A stretch of 7,817 nt of DNA from an uncultured Chlorobiota bacterium (GTDB lineage Bacteria; Bacteroidota; Kapaibacteriia; OLB7). Shown here piece after piece: positions 1-6,032 of this stretch (its first letter is position 1; each line of letters starts with the position of its first letter). The notes under the pieces are model-generated. The model saw only the letters and a list, made by a program, of their open reading frames with translations. It was not told the origin of the DNA and ran no database searches. The translations under genes and the position numbers were made by a program. The stretch lies in the NCBI GenBank assembly GCA_946481475.1, contig CAMLOB010000160.1:1-7817 (forward strand), given 5' to 3'.

Positions 1-1155
1 GATGTCGTGCAGCAGGGCGGCGGCCTCCAGAAGTTCACGCGAGTCGTCCTCCAGCTTGTGGAGATCGACCAGTTCGTCGTACAGCCGCAATGCCAGTTCC
101 GCCACGTGCAGTCCGTGCTTCTCGTCGAAGTTGTAGGTGCGACCGATTTTCATCACCGTCTCGTATCGCAGGTCGGAGAGATGGGCCGGTGTTCCCCTTT
201 CGGCTCCGGCCCCTTTCCTGATCGTGTCGAGAATGATCCCTTCGCGAAGGGCATAGCTGCTGATGGTGAACTCCCTGAAGTCGAGTTCTTCCATCACGGT
301 CTCCAGCACAATTGCTCCGGCAGCCAGAATGTCGGCCCGTCGCGGATCGCAGCCGGGGAGTGCCGCCCGTTCGGCAAAGGTTTTTGCCTCCAGGATGTTC
401 CGGACGATCTGCCGTGCCTCCTTCAGCATGATCCGGACGCCGTTCAACGTGTCGGGGATCGTCTCCCCCCGTGCCGCCAGTGCCATCGCCGCAATCGTCT
501 GGGCCGTTCCGCTGCTGGCGATCAACTGACGGGGCACAAGGTTCCTGACCTCTTCCGACGCGAAGTAGAGTTCTCCCCGGACAAACAGTCGGAGCGCTTC
601 CTCCTGTTCCTCGCTGATTTCCTCCTGCGGAAAGAACCGTTGCGTCATCCGGATGGCGCCGAGCTTGAAGCTGTTGGCGTAGAGAGGCTTTCCCTTCTCG
701 CCGACGAGGATCTCGGTGCTCCCCCCGCCGATATCGAACAGGGCAACCCGGTTGTCGATGACCGGAAGGGCCTGGATAACCCCGAGATAGATCAGCCGTG
801 CCTCCTCGAAGCCGGAGACTACTTCAATTTCGATGCCGGTTGCGCGGCGGACCCGTTCGATAAATTCTTCACCGTTTCGCGCTTCGCGAACCGCACTTGT
901 GGCGACCGCCCGGACCGGTGCCCCCATCCGCTCGGCGACCAGGCTGAAAAGCTTCATCGCCTCGACTCCTCTCTCCATCGCCTCTTCGGTCAGATGCTTG
1001 ATCTGTTTTGCACTTTCTCCGAGCCTGACAATGATCTTCTCCTTGTTCAGGACGGTGAACGTGTTGTCCGGCAACAGCTTGACCACCACCAGGTGGAAGC
1101 TGTTGGTGCCGACGTCAATGGCTGCGAGATATGGAGAATCCAGTGAGAAATGCAC
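1..1155 (-). CDS. ppx: Ppx/GppA-family phosphatase with HD domain (3' end beyond window)
   Basis: Exopolyphosphatase/guanosine pentaphosphatase family: releases terminal phosphate from polyphosphate and/or converts pppGpp to ppGpp in the cytoplasm. The 385 visible residues show the ASKHA-type fold: phosphate-1 loop AAIDVGTNSFH (11-21), the ATSAVREARN segment (85-94), the family signature SGFEEARLIYLG (114-125) and the phosphate-2 loop FDIGGGSTEIL (140-150). SSGTAQT (214-220) and SSYALREGI (299-307) fit later conserved blocks. After residue 330 an HD domain begins (EKHGLHVAEL near 345-354, then LLHDI at 381-385), where the window ends; the long bacterial form is about 500 residues. The start chosen is GTG at 1153-1155; the frame has a TAA 33 nt upstream and no ATG between, and no Shine-Dalgarno is visible, so translation may be coupled to the small upstream gene. 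Family assignment is firm; polyphosphate versus pppGpp preference cannot be read from sequence. Confidence 0.93.
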   Translation of the reverse strand, partial: MHFSLDSPYLAAIDVGTNSFHLVVVKLLPDNTFTVLNKEKIIVRLGESAKQIKHLTEEAMERGVEAMKLFSLVAERMGAPVRAVATSAVREARNGEEFIERVRRATGIEIEVVSGFEEARLIYLGVIQALPVIDNRVALFDIGGGSTEILVGEKGKPLYANSFKLGAIRMTQRFFPQEEISEEQEEALRLFVRGELYFASEEVRNLVPRQLIASSGTAQTIAAMALAARGETIPDTLNGVRIMLKEARQIVRNILEAKTFAERAALPGCDPRRADILAAGAIVLETVMEELDFREFTISSYALREGIILDTIRKGAGAERGTPAHLSDLRYETVMKIGRTYNFDEKHGLHVAELALRLYDELVDLHKLEDDSRELLEAAALLHDI

Positions 1156-1174
1156 AGTGAATAGACAAAAGCTT

Positions 1175-1188
1175 CGGCCGCAAGGCCG
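1175..1188 (-). promoter_or_regulatory. Small GC-rich hairpin between the 66-aa gene and ppx
   Basis: On the leftward transcript CGGCC-TTGC-GGCCG forms a perfect 5-bp stem with a 4-nt loop, starting directly after the stop codon of the small gene. It is followed a few bases later by a run of only four T, so it is a poor intrinsic terminator; it could attenuate transcription, stabilise the mRNA or influence translation of ppx, whose GTG lies about 20 nt downstream. The structure is seen; the role is inferred. Confidence 0.35.
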
Positions 1189-1389
1189 TTATTCAACATC
1201 CCGATAGTTTGCGTCCCGGATATTTTCGTAGGGGAGGGGGGGGGAAGGCGTCTCTCTTTTCTCCTGCGATTGCTTCTGAGCGACACGACGTTTCGGTTCC
1301 TTGTTATCTCCCGACAGAAAGCGGCGTATCACGGCTTTGCCGAGATACCAGAGAGCGAAGGCGATCGCTATGTACCAGATAAAACGCAT
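1189..1389 (-). CDS. Small single-helix membrane protein, 66 aa, hypothetical
   Basis: The product opens with a hydrophobic segment (about residues 3-17, FIWYIAIAFALWYLG), followed at once by basic residues (KAVIRR) and then a charged, glutamine- and lysine-rich tail with a proline cluster SPPLPYEN and an acidic end, ANYRDVE. That gives one N-terminal transmembrane anchor with a short cytoplasmic tail by the positive-inside rule. The pattern resembles small DUF4834-like proteins common in Bacteroidota, but this is an impression from layout, not a confirmed match. The ATG at 1387-1389 has only a weak GGA upstream. It stands first in a two-gene unit with ppx, in the same frame and separated by one TAA. 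The coding strand contains a run of nine C (plus-strand G at 1236-1244) inside the SPPL codons. No function can be assigned. Confidence 0.7.
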   Translation of the reverse strand: MRFIWYIAIAFALWYLGKAVIRRFLSGDNKEPKRRVAQKQSQEKRETPSPPLPYENIRDANYRDVE

Positions 1390-1458
1390 GTTCCAAAATC
1401 GTTCCGTGCGGAGAAAGAGGATTGATGTTACCTCATCGTAATCCGCTCCTGTTCCCGA

Positions 1459-1486
1459 TACGGCAAAGATACGTTGCCTTGCCGTA
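1459..1486. repeat. Inverted repeat in the folK to 66-aa gene gap
   Basis: TACGGCAA (1459-1466) and TTGCCGTA (1479-1486) are perfect 8-bp inverted arms around a 12-nt centre; a G-T wobble could add a ninth pair. There is no T-run on either side in either direction, so it does not look like an intrinsic terminator. It overlaps the promoter-like element at 1464-1471, which makes an operator a reasonable guess. Confidence 0.5.
1464..1471 (-). promoter_or_regulatory. Candidate -7 element for the 66-aa gene/ppx unit
   Basis: Read leftward, this is TATCTTTG, an exact match to the Bacteroidota -7 consensus TAnnTTTG. It would start transcription near 1457, about 68 nt before the ATG at 1389. No good TTG/TTTG -33 element is seen at the expected distance, which weakens the call. 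Confidence 0.3.
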
Positions 1487-1537
1487 GAAGTCGTGACTGC
1501 TGATACTCTGAAAACAACTCACACACACTTTCTCCTC

Positions 1538-2071
1538 TTACGATTCCTTCCATACTATCACCCCTCTTTTATCCACATCTTTACGCATCTCCCGAACGCT
1601 CTTTTTCAGTACGGGATGGAGGAATTCCGGGGCGATGTCGGCAAGTGGAATCAGCACGAAGTTCCGCTTGTGCAGTTCCGGGTGGGGGATATGCAGCCCT
1701 TCGTCGTGGAGTACCAGGTTGTCGTAGAAGAGAATGTCGATGTCGATCTCCCGTTCCCGCCACCGTTCCCGTCCCTTCCTGCCCAGAGTCCGTTCTATTC
1801 CCTTTAACGCGGCGAGAAGGTCGGAAGGAGAAAGAGAGGTGTCGATACGGGCCGCACAGTTGATGAATTCCGGCTGGTCCGGAGGACCGTAGGGAGGGGT
1901 ACGATAGAGGGGGGAGACCTCCCGCAGCGTTGTGCCGGGAAGCTGCCCGATCATTTCCAGACTTCGCCGGATCGTGCCGACGCGATCTCCCAGATTTGCC
2001 CCCAGTCCGAGGAATACCGTTGTGGCTTCGTCTCCTTCCCGAGTGGTTGTCAGATCTCTCCGCTCAGTCAT
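1538..2071 (-). CDS. folK: 2-amino-4-hydroxy-6-hydroxymethyl-dihydropteridine pyrophosphokinase (HPPK)
   Basis: Transfers pyrophosphate from ATP to 6-hydroxymethyl-7,8-dihydropterin, giving the substrate of dihydropteroate synthase in folate synthesis. Diagnostic motifs appear in order: FLGLGANLGDR (20-30), the pterin-binding SPLYRTPPYGPPDQPEFIN segment (53-71), the ATP/Mg block RWREREIDIDILFYDN (103-118) with both metal-binding aspartates of DID, and HPELHKRNFVLIPLADIAP (130-148). In the ATP block the frequent WGPR/WGAR form is WRER here, still keeping the final arginine. At 177 residues it is somewhat longer than the E. coli enzyme (about 160), mostly from an N-terminal leader of about 17 residues before the first strand. 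The ATG at 2069-2071 overlaps the end of folB by 8 nt (ATGACTGA), and GGTGAG sits just upstream within folB, so the two are translationally coupled. Confidence 0.96.
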   Translation of the reverse strand: MTERRDLTTTREGDEATTVFLGLGANLGDRVGTIRRSLEMIGQLPGTTLREVSPLYRTPPYGPPDQPEFINCAARIDTSLSPSDLLAALKGIERTLGRKGRERWREREIDIDILFYDNLVLHDEGLHIPHPELHKRNFVLIPLADIAPEFLHPVLKKSVREMRKDVDKRGVIVWKES

Positions 2072-2435
2072 CCCTGCTCACCCGGTGTTCGATCTCCACG
2101 GCGTCGAGGACGCCGTTGATCGGTGCGCGAAGTTTGCGGAGCCGGATGGTGACGCTGAGGGCCTGCGGGAAGGATGTCAGTACCGCATCGGCGACCTGCG
2201 AGACGATCGATTCCAGCAGCCGCCGTTTCGTGTTGACGATAACGTCGTGGGCGATTTCATAGACGGCGACGTAATCGATCGTGTCGCTCAGATTGTCGCT
2301 CATCGCCCCCTGCGTGATGTCGGTCTCCATCTCCAGATCAAAACTGTAGCGCCCTCCCAACTCCTGCTCGGCGGCGCCGACTCCGTGATGGGCGTAGACC
2401 TGGGCGCCGAGTATTCTGATCGTCGTTCGTTTCAT
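2064..2435 (-). CDS. folB: Dihydroneopterin aldolase
   Basis: Splits 7,8-dihydroneopterin to 6-hydroxymethyl-7,8-dihydropterin and glycolaldehyde, the step directly before FolK. The 123-residue length is typical of the tunnel-fold family, which assembles as an octamer of two rings. Visible motifs are YAHHGVGAAEQELGGRYSFDL (14-34, catalytic-region Glu23 by comparison with Glu22 of the S. aureus enzyme), DTIDYVAVYE (51-60), the pterin-anchoring glutamate in RLLESIV (72-78, Glu75) and RKLRAPINGVLDAVEIE (100-116) with Lys101 matching the catalytic lysine. The ATG lies 9 nt after the glycosyltransferase stop with an AAAAAAGG purine stretch in front. It overlaps folK by 8 nt. All key residues are present, so an active enzyme is expected. 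Confidence 0.96.
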   Translation of the reverse strand: MKRTTIRILGAQVYAHHGVGAAEQELGGRYSFDLEMETDITQGAMSDNLSDTIDYVAVYEIAHDVIVNTKRRLLESIVSQVADAVLTSFPQALSVTIRLRKLRAPINGVLDAVEIEHRVSRDD

Positions 2436-2444
2436 GACCTTTTT

Positions 2445-3524
2445 TCAGGACGTCTTTTCGTGTAGTGTCGGGAGTGTTTCGAGTGCCTTTTTGTGGGAGG
2501 CGGCATAGCTGCGCGAGGCGTGGAACATCTGCATGAACCAGCGGCGATGGGCCAGAAGCTGACCGAGCCGGACCGGGCGACGGGTGGCGATAAACTGCGG
2601 CAGCTTCCGCAGTGCCGAACGGATGCCGCGAAGATAACCGCTCAGCCTGACCGTATCCCTTTTCAGCAGGGAAATGCCGATGCGGCGGGCGACCGAGAGA
2701 AAGATAACCCGAGGAGAGAGGAGGAGAGGAAAGCGCCGGACGCCTATCCAGATATTGTTCCGCATATCAAGTTCGGCCCCCCGTTTCGACGTGTGGGCCT
2801 GCGCGGCCTGATGGTGGATCAGAAGAATGTCCGGACGGAAAGCGATGCGAATGTCGTTGCGAAGCAGTTCAAGTCCAAGATCCAGTTCCTCACCCCCCCA
2901 GAAGAGTCGTTCGTCATACCCCTCGATCCCTTTGATCGCCTCGCGACGAAAACACATGCCTGCTCCGATCACGTACATCCCCTCATATGTTCCATCCGGC
3001 AGAAGTCTGCGGTAATGCGTCCCCGGGTGACCGAACTCCCGGATGCCGAGTCCCGGATTCCAGCAGGCAAAGCAGAGAGCGCCGAATTCGGGAGATCGCT
3101 CCATAAATTCAACCCCCTGGCGGATCGTTCCGGCATGTTCCGGACGGCAATCCTCATCAAACATGAAGATGTAGTCCTCCTCTGCCGAAAGCATCACGCG
3201 GTTGCGGGCGACCGGCCCCAGATTCCGCTTCATCCGCCACACTTCCACCCGGTCGCCGAATTCCTGCCGTACACGCTCGACCGAGTCGTCGGTGCTTGCA
3301 TTGTCCAGCAGAATGAGGCGTGTTTTTCCGACCGGATAGTCGATCCGGGAGAGTTCCCGCAGCGTTTCGATCGCTTCGCCGGCCCGGTTGTAGTTCAGAA
3401 CGCCGACGGCAATCTTCGGCAATGTCTCGTCGAGCATTGCCGGGAAGGCCGGTTCTTCCCTGACCGTTCCCGATGATTCCCTCACCATGGCATTGGTCCG
3501 ACTTCTGAAGATGTATCGTTCCAC
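2445..3524 (-). CDS. Family 2 glycosyltransferase (GT-A fold)
   Basis: Predicted inverting glycosyltransferase transferring a sugar from a nucleotide-sugar donor to an unknown acceptor, probably cell-surface glycan or lipid. The GT-A core starts with KIAVGVLNYNRAGEAIETL (37-55), then the nucleotide-contacting LILLDNASTDDS (70-81). FMFDEDCRPE (120-129) carries the DxD-type metal motif as Asp-Glu-Asp. VIGAGMCFRREAI (185-197) and YDERLFWGGEELDLGLELL (203-221) include the acidic pair expected for the catalytic base, as in rhamnosyltransferase-like members. There is no clear transmembrane segment; a hydrophobic/basic stretch near 266-290 may touch the membrane. The GTG at 3522-3524, 22 nt after the TPR stop, is used; an ATG at 3486-3488 (residue 13) is an alternative, and neither has a good Shine-Dalgarno. 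Donor and acceptor cannot be predicted. Confidence 0.88.
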   Translation of the reverse strand: MERYIFRSRTNAMVRESSGTVREEPAFPAMLDETLPKIAVGVLNYNRAGEAIETLRELSRIDYPVGKTRLILLDNASTDDSVERVRQEFGDRVEVWRMKRNLGPVARNRVMLSAEEDYIFMFDEDCRPEHAGTIRQGVEFMERSPEFGALCFACWNPGLGIREFGHPGTHYRRLLPDGTYEGMYVIGAGMCFRREAIKGIEGYDERLFWGGEELDLGLELLRNDIRIAFRPDILLIHHQAAQAHTSKRGAELDMRNNIWIGVRRFPLLLSPRVIFLSVARRIGISLLKRDTVRLSGYLRGIRSALRKLPQFIATRRPVRLGQLLAHRRWFMQMFHASRSYAASHKKALETLPTLHEKTS

Positions 3525-3546
3525 ATGTGGGAAAACATAGCGGCCC

Positions 3547-4965
3547 CTATCCTTTCACCAGCTTGCGCAGTTCACCTCTTCGGAGAGCTTCCGGAAACTC
3601 GAGAAAGAATTCATCCCGCAGTTCGGGGGCAAATTCAAGCGTCTTTTCCAGCGACTGAGCCGATTCGGCAAATCTCTCAAGCAGGTAGAGTGCCCGGGCC
3701 TTGCCGTAGTATGATCCCCCCCAGTCGGGGGCGAGTGTGCCGGCCTGCTCGAATGCGGTGATCGATTCGGCATAACGCTTCTGGGCGAACAGAACCTGTC
3801 CAAGTGCATACCAGCATTCCGGATCGTTTGCCTCGATGCTTAACGTTCTGCGGTAGGATTCTTCGGCCTGGGCATAGCGTTCGGTGTTGTAGAGCAGATC
3901 TCCCCGGGCGAACCAGAGATCGGCATCCTCCGGACGTTCCCGCAACAGACGGTTGTAATGCTTCAGCGCCTCGTCATATTCTTCCATCGCATCCAGACAG
4001 GTGGCCAGTCCGACCCGGGCGCTTTGATGATCCGGCTCCTGCCGGATGACGGCCCGGAAGGCGTCGGCCCCTTCGCGATACTGCCCCAGTTCCTCGTAGG
4101 CGATTCCGAGATTGTTCCAGGAAGAGATGTCGAACGGTTCGTAGCGGAGAACTTCACGATAGCATTCGATCGCCTCGCTCAGGCGTCCGAGTGCTGCAAG
4201 ATTGTTCCCCCGGTTATACCAGGCGTCCGGAAACGCTTCGTTGATCGTCAGGGCCATGTCGTAGCTGTCGATCCCCTTGCGGAGACGTCCCAGTCGACTC
4301 AGGGCGATGCCCCGGTTATACCAGGCGTTTGCGTTGTAGGGGTCCAGGTCGAGATGCTTGTCGTAGGCTTCGATCGCGTCGCTGTATTCTTCCATCAGAT
4401 CGTAGCAGTAGCCGATCTCGTACCAGCAGTCGATCACGTATTCCTCGTGGCGAAGCAGCGCACGAAAAACCCGCAACGCCTCCTCGATCCGGTCGGCATG
4501 TTGCAGCGCAAGCCCGTAATTGAAGAGCAACTCCGGATGGTCCGGCTCCCGCTTCAGGGCCTCGGTGAAGTGGAGGACGGCTTTCTCCGGTTCCCCCATG
4601 ACATCGTAGGTGATCCCCCGCTGGATCATGATTTCAATGTCGTTCGGATGGAGGGTCTCGGCCCGTTCCAGACAGACCAGCGCCTCCTTGGTCCGCTCCA
4701 TACCGGTCAGAAGCATCCCCTTGCGAAGCCACGCGATGTAGTTATAGGGGGCATACGTCGTCCACTGCTCGCAGTAGCGGAGCCCTTCGGCCAGTGCCCC
4801 TTCGTCGATGCACTGCTCGACGAGCTCCTCCAGCATGTCGGGATCGCGAAATCCGGATGCATCTTTCCCTTCGGCCATCGCCTTGCGGAAGCGACGCAAC
4901 ATCTCCTCGCGACTCTCCCCGTCAAATTCGTCGTTGAATTCGTTGTTTATATCGAAATAGTCCAT
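3547..4965 (-). CDS. TPR-repeat protein, twelve tandem repeats
   Basis: A 472-residue cytoplasmic protein made almost wholly of tetratricopeptide repeats. An acidic N-terminal segment (MDYFDINNEFNDEFDGE) precedes a divergent first repeat at about 41-75. Eleven repeats of exactly 34 residues follow without insertion from 76 to 449, each with the usual W/Y-G/A-A-P pattern (for example ANAWYNRGIALSRLGRL and PDAWYNRGNNLAALGRL). A short C-terminal cap contains EFFLEFPEALRRGELRKLV. There is no signal peptide or catalytic domain, so a scaffold or adaptor role is inferred. The ATG at 4963-4965 has AGAAGGA 10 nt upstream, the best ribosome-binding site on this strand, and a candidate promoter lies upstream. 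It heads the operon with the glycosyltransferase, folB and folK; the partner is unknown. Confidence 0.92.
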   Translation of the reverse strand: MDYFDINNEFNDEFDGESREEMLRRFRKAMAEGKDASGFRDPDMLEELVEQCIDEGALAEGLRYCEQWTTYAPYNYIAWLRKGMLLTGMERTKEALVCLERAETLHPNDIEIMIQRGITYDVMGEPEKAVLHFTEALKREPDHPELLFNYGLALQHADRIEEALRVFRALLRHEEYVIDCWYEIGYCYDLMEEYSDAIEAYDKHLDLDPYNANAWYNRGIALSRLGRLRKGIDSYDMALTINEAFPDAWYNRGNNLAALGRLSEAIECYREVLRYEPFDISSWNNLGIAYEELGQYREGADAFRAVIRQEPDHQSARVGLATCLDAMEEYDEALKHYNRLLRERPEDADLWFARGDLLYNTERYAQAEESYRRTLSIEANDPECWYALGQVLFAQKRYAESITAFEQAGTLAPDWGGSYYGKARALYLLERFAESAQSLEKTLEFAPELRDEFFLEFPEALRRGELRKLVKG

Positions 4966-4993
4966 GAGACGACGGTCCTTCTATCCTGTACAT

Positions 4994-5001
4994 CAAATGT
5001 A
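4994..5001 (-). promoter_or_regulatory. Candidate -7 element of the TPR operon
   Basis: Read leftward, this is TACATTTG, an exact match to TAnnTTTG of Bacteroidota sigma-ABfr promoters. Transcription would begin near 4987, leaving a leader of about 22 nt that contains the AGAAGGA ribosome-binding site before the ATG at 4965. The -33 region is not a clear TTTG. Confidence 0.4.
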
Positions 5002-5227
5002 TCATTACCCTTCCCGAAAACATTTCGGACGGGCCGTCAGCATCGAGTCCCGAGGAACAAGCCGTAGGCGACAGGCTGATCCCTCCTCTTCACAATCCTG
5101 GCCGGACGGGGGCAAACTAACGGATGTCTTCGCCGACGTGCAAGAGGAATTTCGTCTGTTTACTTCATCATTCCAATTACGCGACGGAACGTATCGGCAG
5201 TTCGGGATTTCGTAAGTTGCCCCCGGC

Positions 5228-5272
5228 GTCGATCCGTCGGTCGGATCGGCATCCGATCGACCGCAATTGCGG
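5228..5272. repeat. Three overlapping inverted repeats upstream of the lipoprotein operon
   Basis: First, CGATCCG (5230-5236) pairs with CGGATCG (5242-5248) around a 5-nt loop, extendable by a wobble and a G-C pair to 5228-5250. Second, 5238-5249 pairs with 5253-5263 around a CAT loop: 11 pairs with one bulged G at 5243. Third, CCGCAATTGCGG (5261-5272) is a perfect 12-bp palindrome. The first two hairpins share bases and exclude each other. They lie 35-80 nt before the first start codon. Operator sites or a leader-RNA switch are both possible; no T-run follows. Confidence 0.55.
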
Positions 5273-5306
5273 GTACAGACGTATCACTTCTCGTTTCGTG
5301 TGAGCA

Positions 5307-6032
5307 ATGCTGTTAGGTGATCCGCAAGGTATACTCCGATCAATTCATATCCGATCCGGAATACTCAGACATAACCTTTCCGTTCTCCGGTTCGCCCGTT
5401 CTGTACGGGCAATCTGGCTGGCGACGGCCCTGCTGGTTGCCGGATGCGGAGAGCCCGGCAGAACGGGAAAAGGGAACGGACCGTCAACGAAGAATATCGA
5501 AGGGATGTCGGACTGGGAAGAAGTATTGGTCGGGGAGAGAGAGGCGAAGGATCGGTTCTTCAGCGAAGCCGATTCGCCCCTTGCAGAGGAGGATCGCATT
5601 TCCTTCAAAGGACTGGCGTACTTCCCGCCCGATGAGTCCTATCGTGTGATGTCCCGCTTCGAACCTTTTGTCGACCCGGATACCGTTGTCCTTGGGACAA
5701 CAACCGGCGAGGCCCGGAAGATGATCCGTGCCGGTCTCCTTCATTTCGTCCTTCGCGGAGATTCGCTGAAGCTGACGGCGTATCAAAGCGTTCCATCCCA
5801 CGAAAGTCTGTTTGTCCCCTTCGGCGATGAGACCAATTCGGTGGAGACCTATGCCGGCGGGCGATATATCGACATTCCCGAAGAAGAGATGGGGGGGACG
5901 CTCTATCTTGATTTCAACAAAGCATATAATCCGTATTGTGCATACAATGAAGGCTGGAGCTGTCCTCTGGTTCCTCGTGAGAATTACCTTCCGGTTCCCG
6001 TTCAGGCAGGAGAGAAAGCGTATGCAGAATAA
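5307..6032 (+). CDS. DUF1684-family lipoprotein
   Basis: A 241-residue predicted lipoprotein. The hydrophobic segment AIWLATALLVAGC ends in the lipobox LVAG-C47, so the mature protein would be lipid-anchored in the envelope. The body matches the DUF1684 pattern: DSPLAEEDRISFKGLAYFP (89-107), SYRVMSRFEP (111-120), LHFVLRGDSLKLTAYQ (145-160) and the conserved C-terminal part YIDIPEEEMGGTLYLDFNKA (187-206), YNPYCAYNEGWSCPL (207-221), NYLPVPVQAGEKAY (226-239). The function of this family is not established. The ATG at 5307 is the only standard start in the frame because TGA sits two codons upstream; this leaves an unusually long N-region (about 34 residues, several arginines) before the signal helix, and no good Shine-Dalgarno is seen. 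It is first in a three-gene operon and overlaps the next gene by 11 nt. Confidence 0.87.
   Translation: MLLGDPQGILRSIHIRSGILRHNLSVLRFARSVRAIWLATALLVAGCGEPGRTGKGNGPSTKNIEGMSDWEEVLVGEREAKDRFFSEADSPLAEEDRISFKGLAYFPPDESYRVMSRFEPFVDPDTVVLGTTTGEARKMIRAGLLHFVLRGDSLKLTAYQSVPSHESLFVPFGDETNSVETYAGGRYIDIPEEEMGGTLYLDFNKAYNPYCAYNEGWSCPLVPRENYLPVPVQAGEKAYAE

Larger units (their letters stand above)
4966..5306. other. Divergent intergenic region, 341 nt
   Basis: Separates the leftward TPR operon from the rightward lipoprotein operon. It holds a candidate leftward promoter (4994-5001), minor inverted repeats (CCGAAA-ACA-TTTCGG at 5014-5028 and GACGG-G-CCGTC at 5028-5038) and a cluster of overlapping inverted repeats at 5228-5272. 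The stretch from about 5040 to 5225 shows nothing I can interpret. An 83-codon open frame at 4964-5215 is basic, low-complexity and has no ribosome-binding site, so it is not called. No convincing rightward promoter was found. Confidence 0.7.

Noticed and set aside
7..1146. Long plus-strand open frame (379 codons) opposite ppx
   Set aside because: It is the antisense shadow of a clear Ppx/GppA coding sequence; its product has no domain pattern and is rich in Arg, Gln, Asp and Pro as expected from GC-rich antisense.
2493..3476. Plus-strand open frame (327 codons) opposite the glycosyltransferase
   Set aside because: Antisense of a recognisable GT2 enzyme, with no motifs of its own.
3958..5067. 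Long plus-strand open frame (369 codons) opposite the TPR gene
   Set aside because: The opposite strand encodes twelve in-register TPR repeats; the antisense product only mirrors that periodicity.
4964..5215. 83-codon plus-strand open frame in the intergenic region
   Set aside because: Overlaps the TPR start codon and promoter, lacks a ribosome-binding site and encodes a basic, featureless peptide.
5330..5335. TATACT resembling a -10 box
   Set aside because: It lies inside the start of the DUF1684 gene with no matching -35 at proper spacing, and no usable start codon follows in frame before the signal helix.
5812..6021. N-terminal extension of the second lipoprotein to 5812
   Set aside because: It would overlap DUF1684 coding sequence by over 200 nt and bury the signal peptide; the ATG at 6022 has a good ribosome-binding site and places the lipobox correctly.
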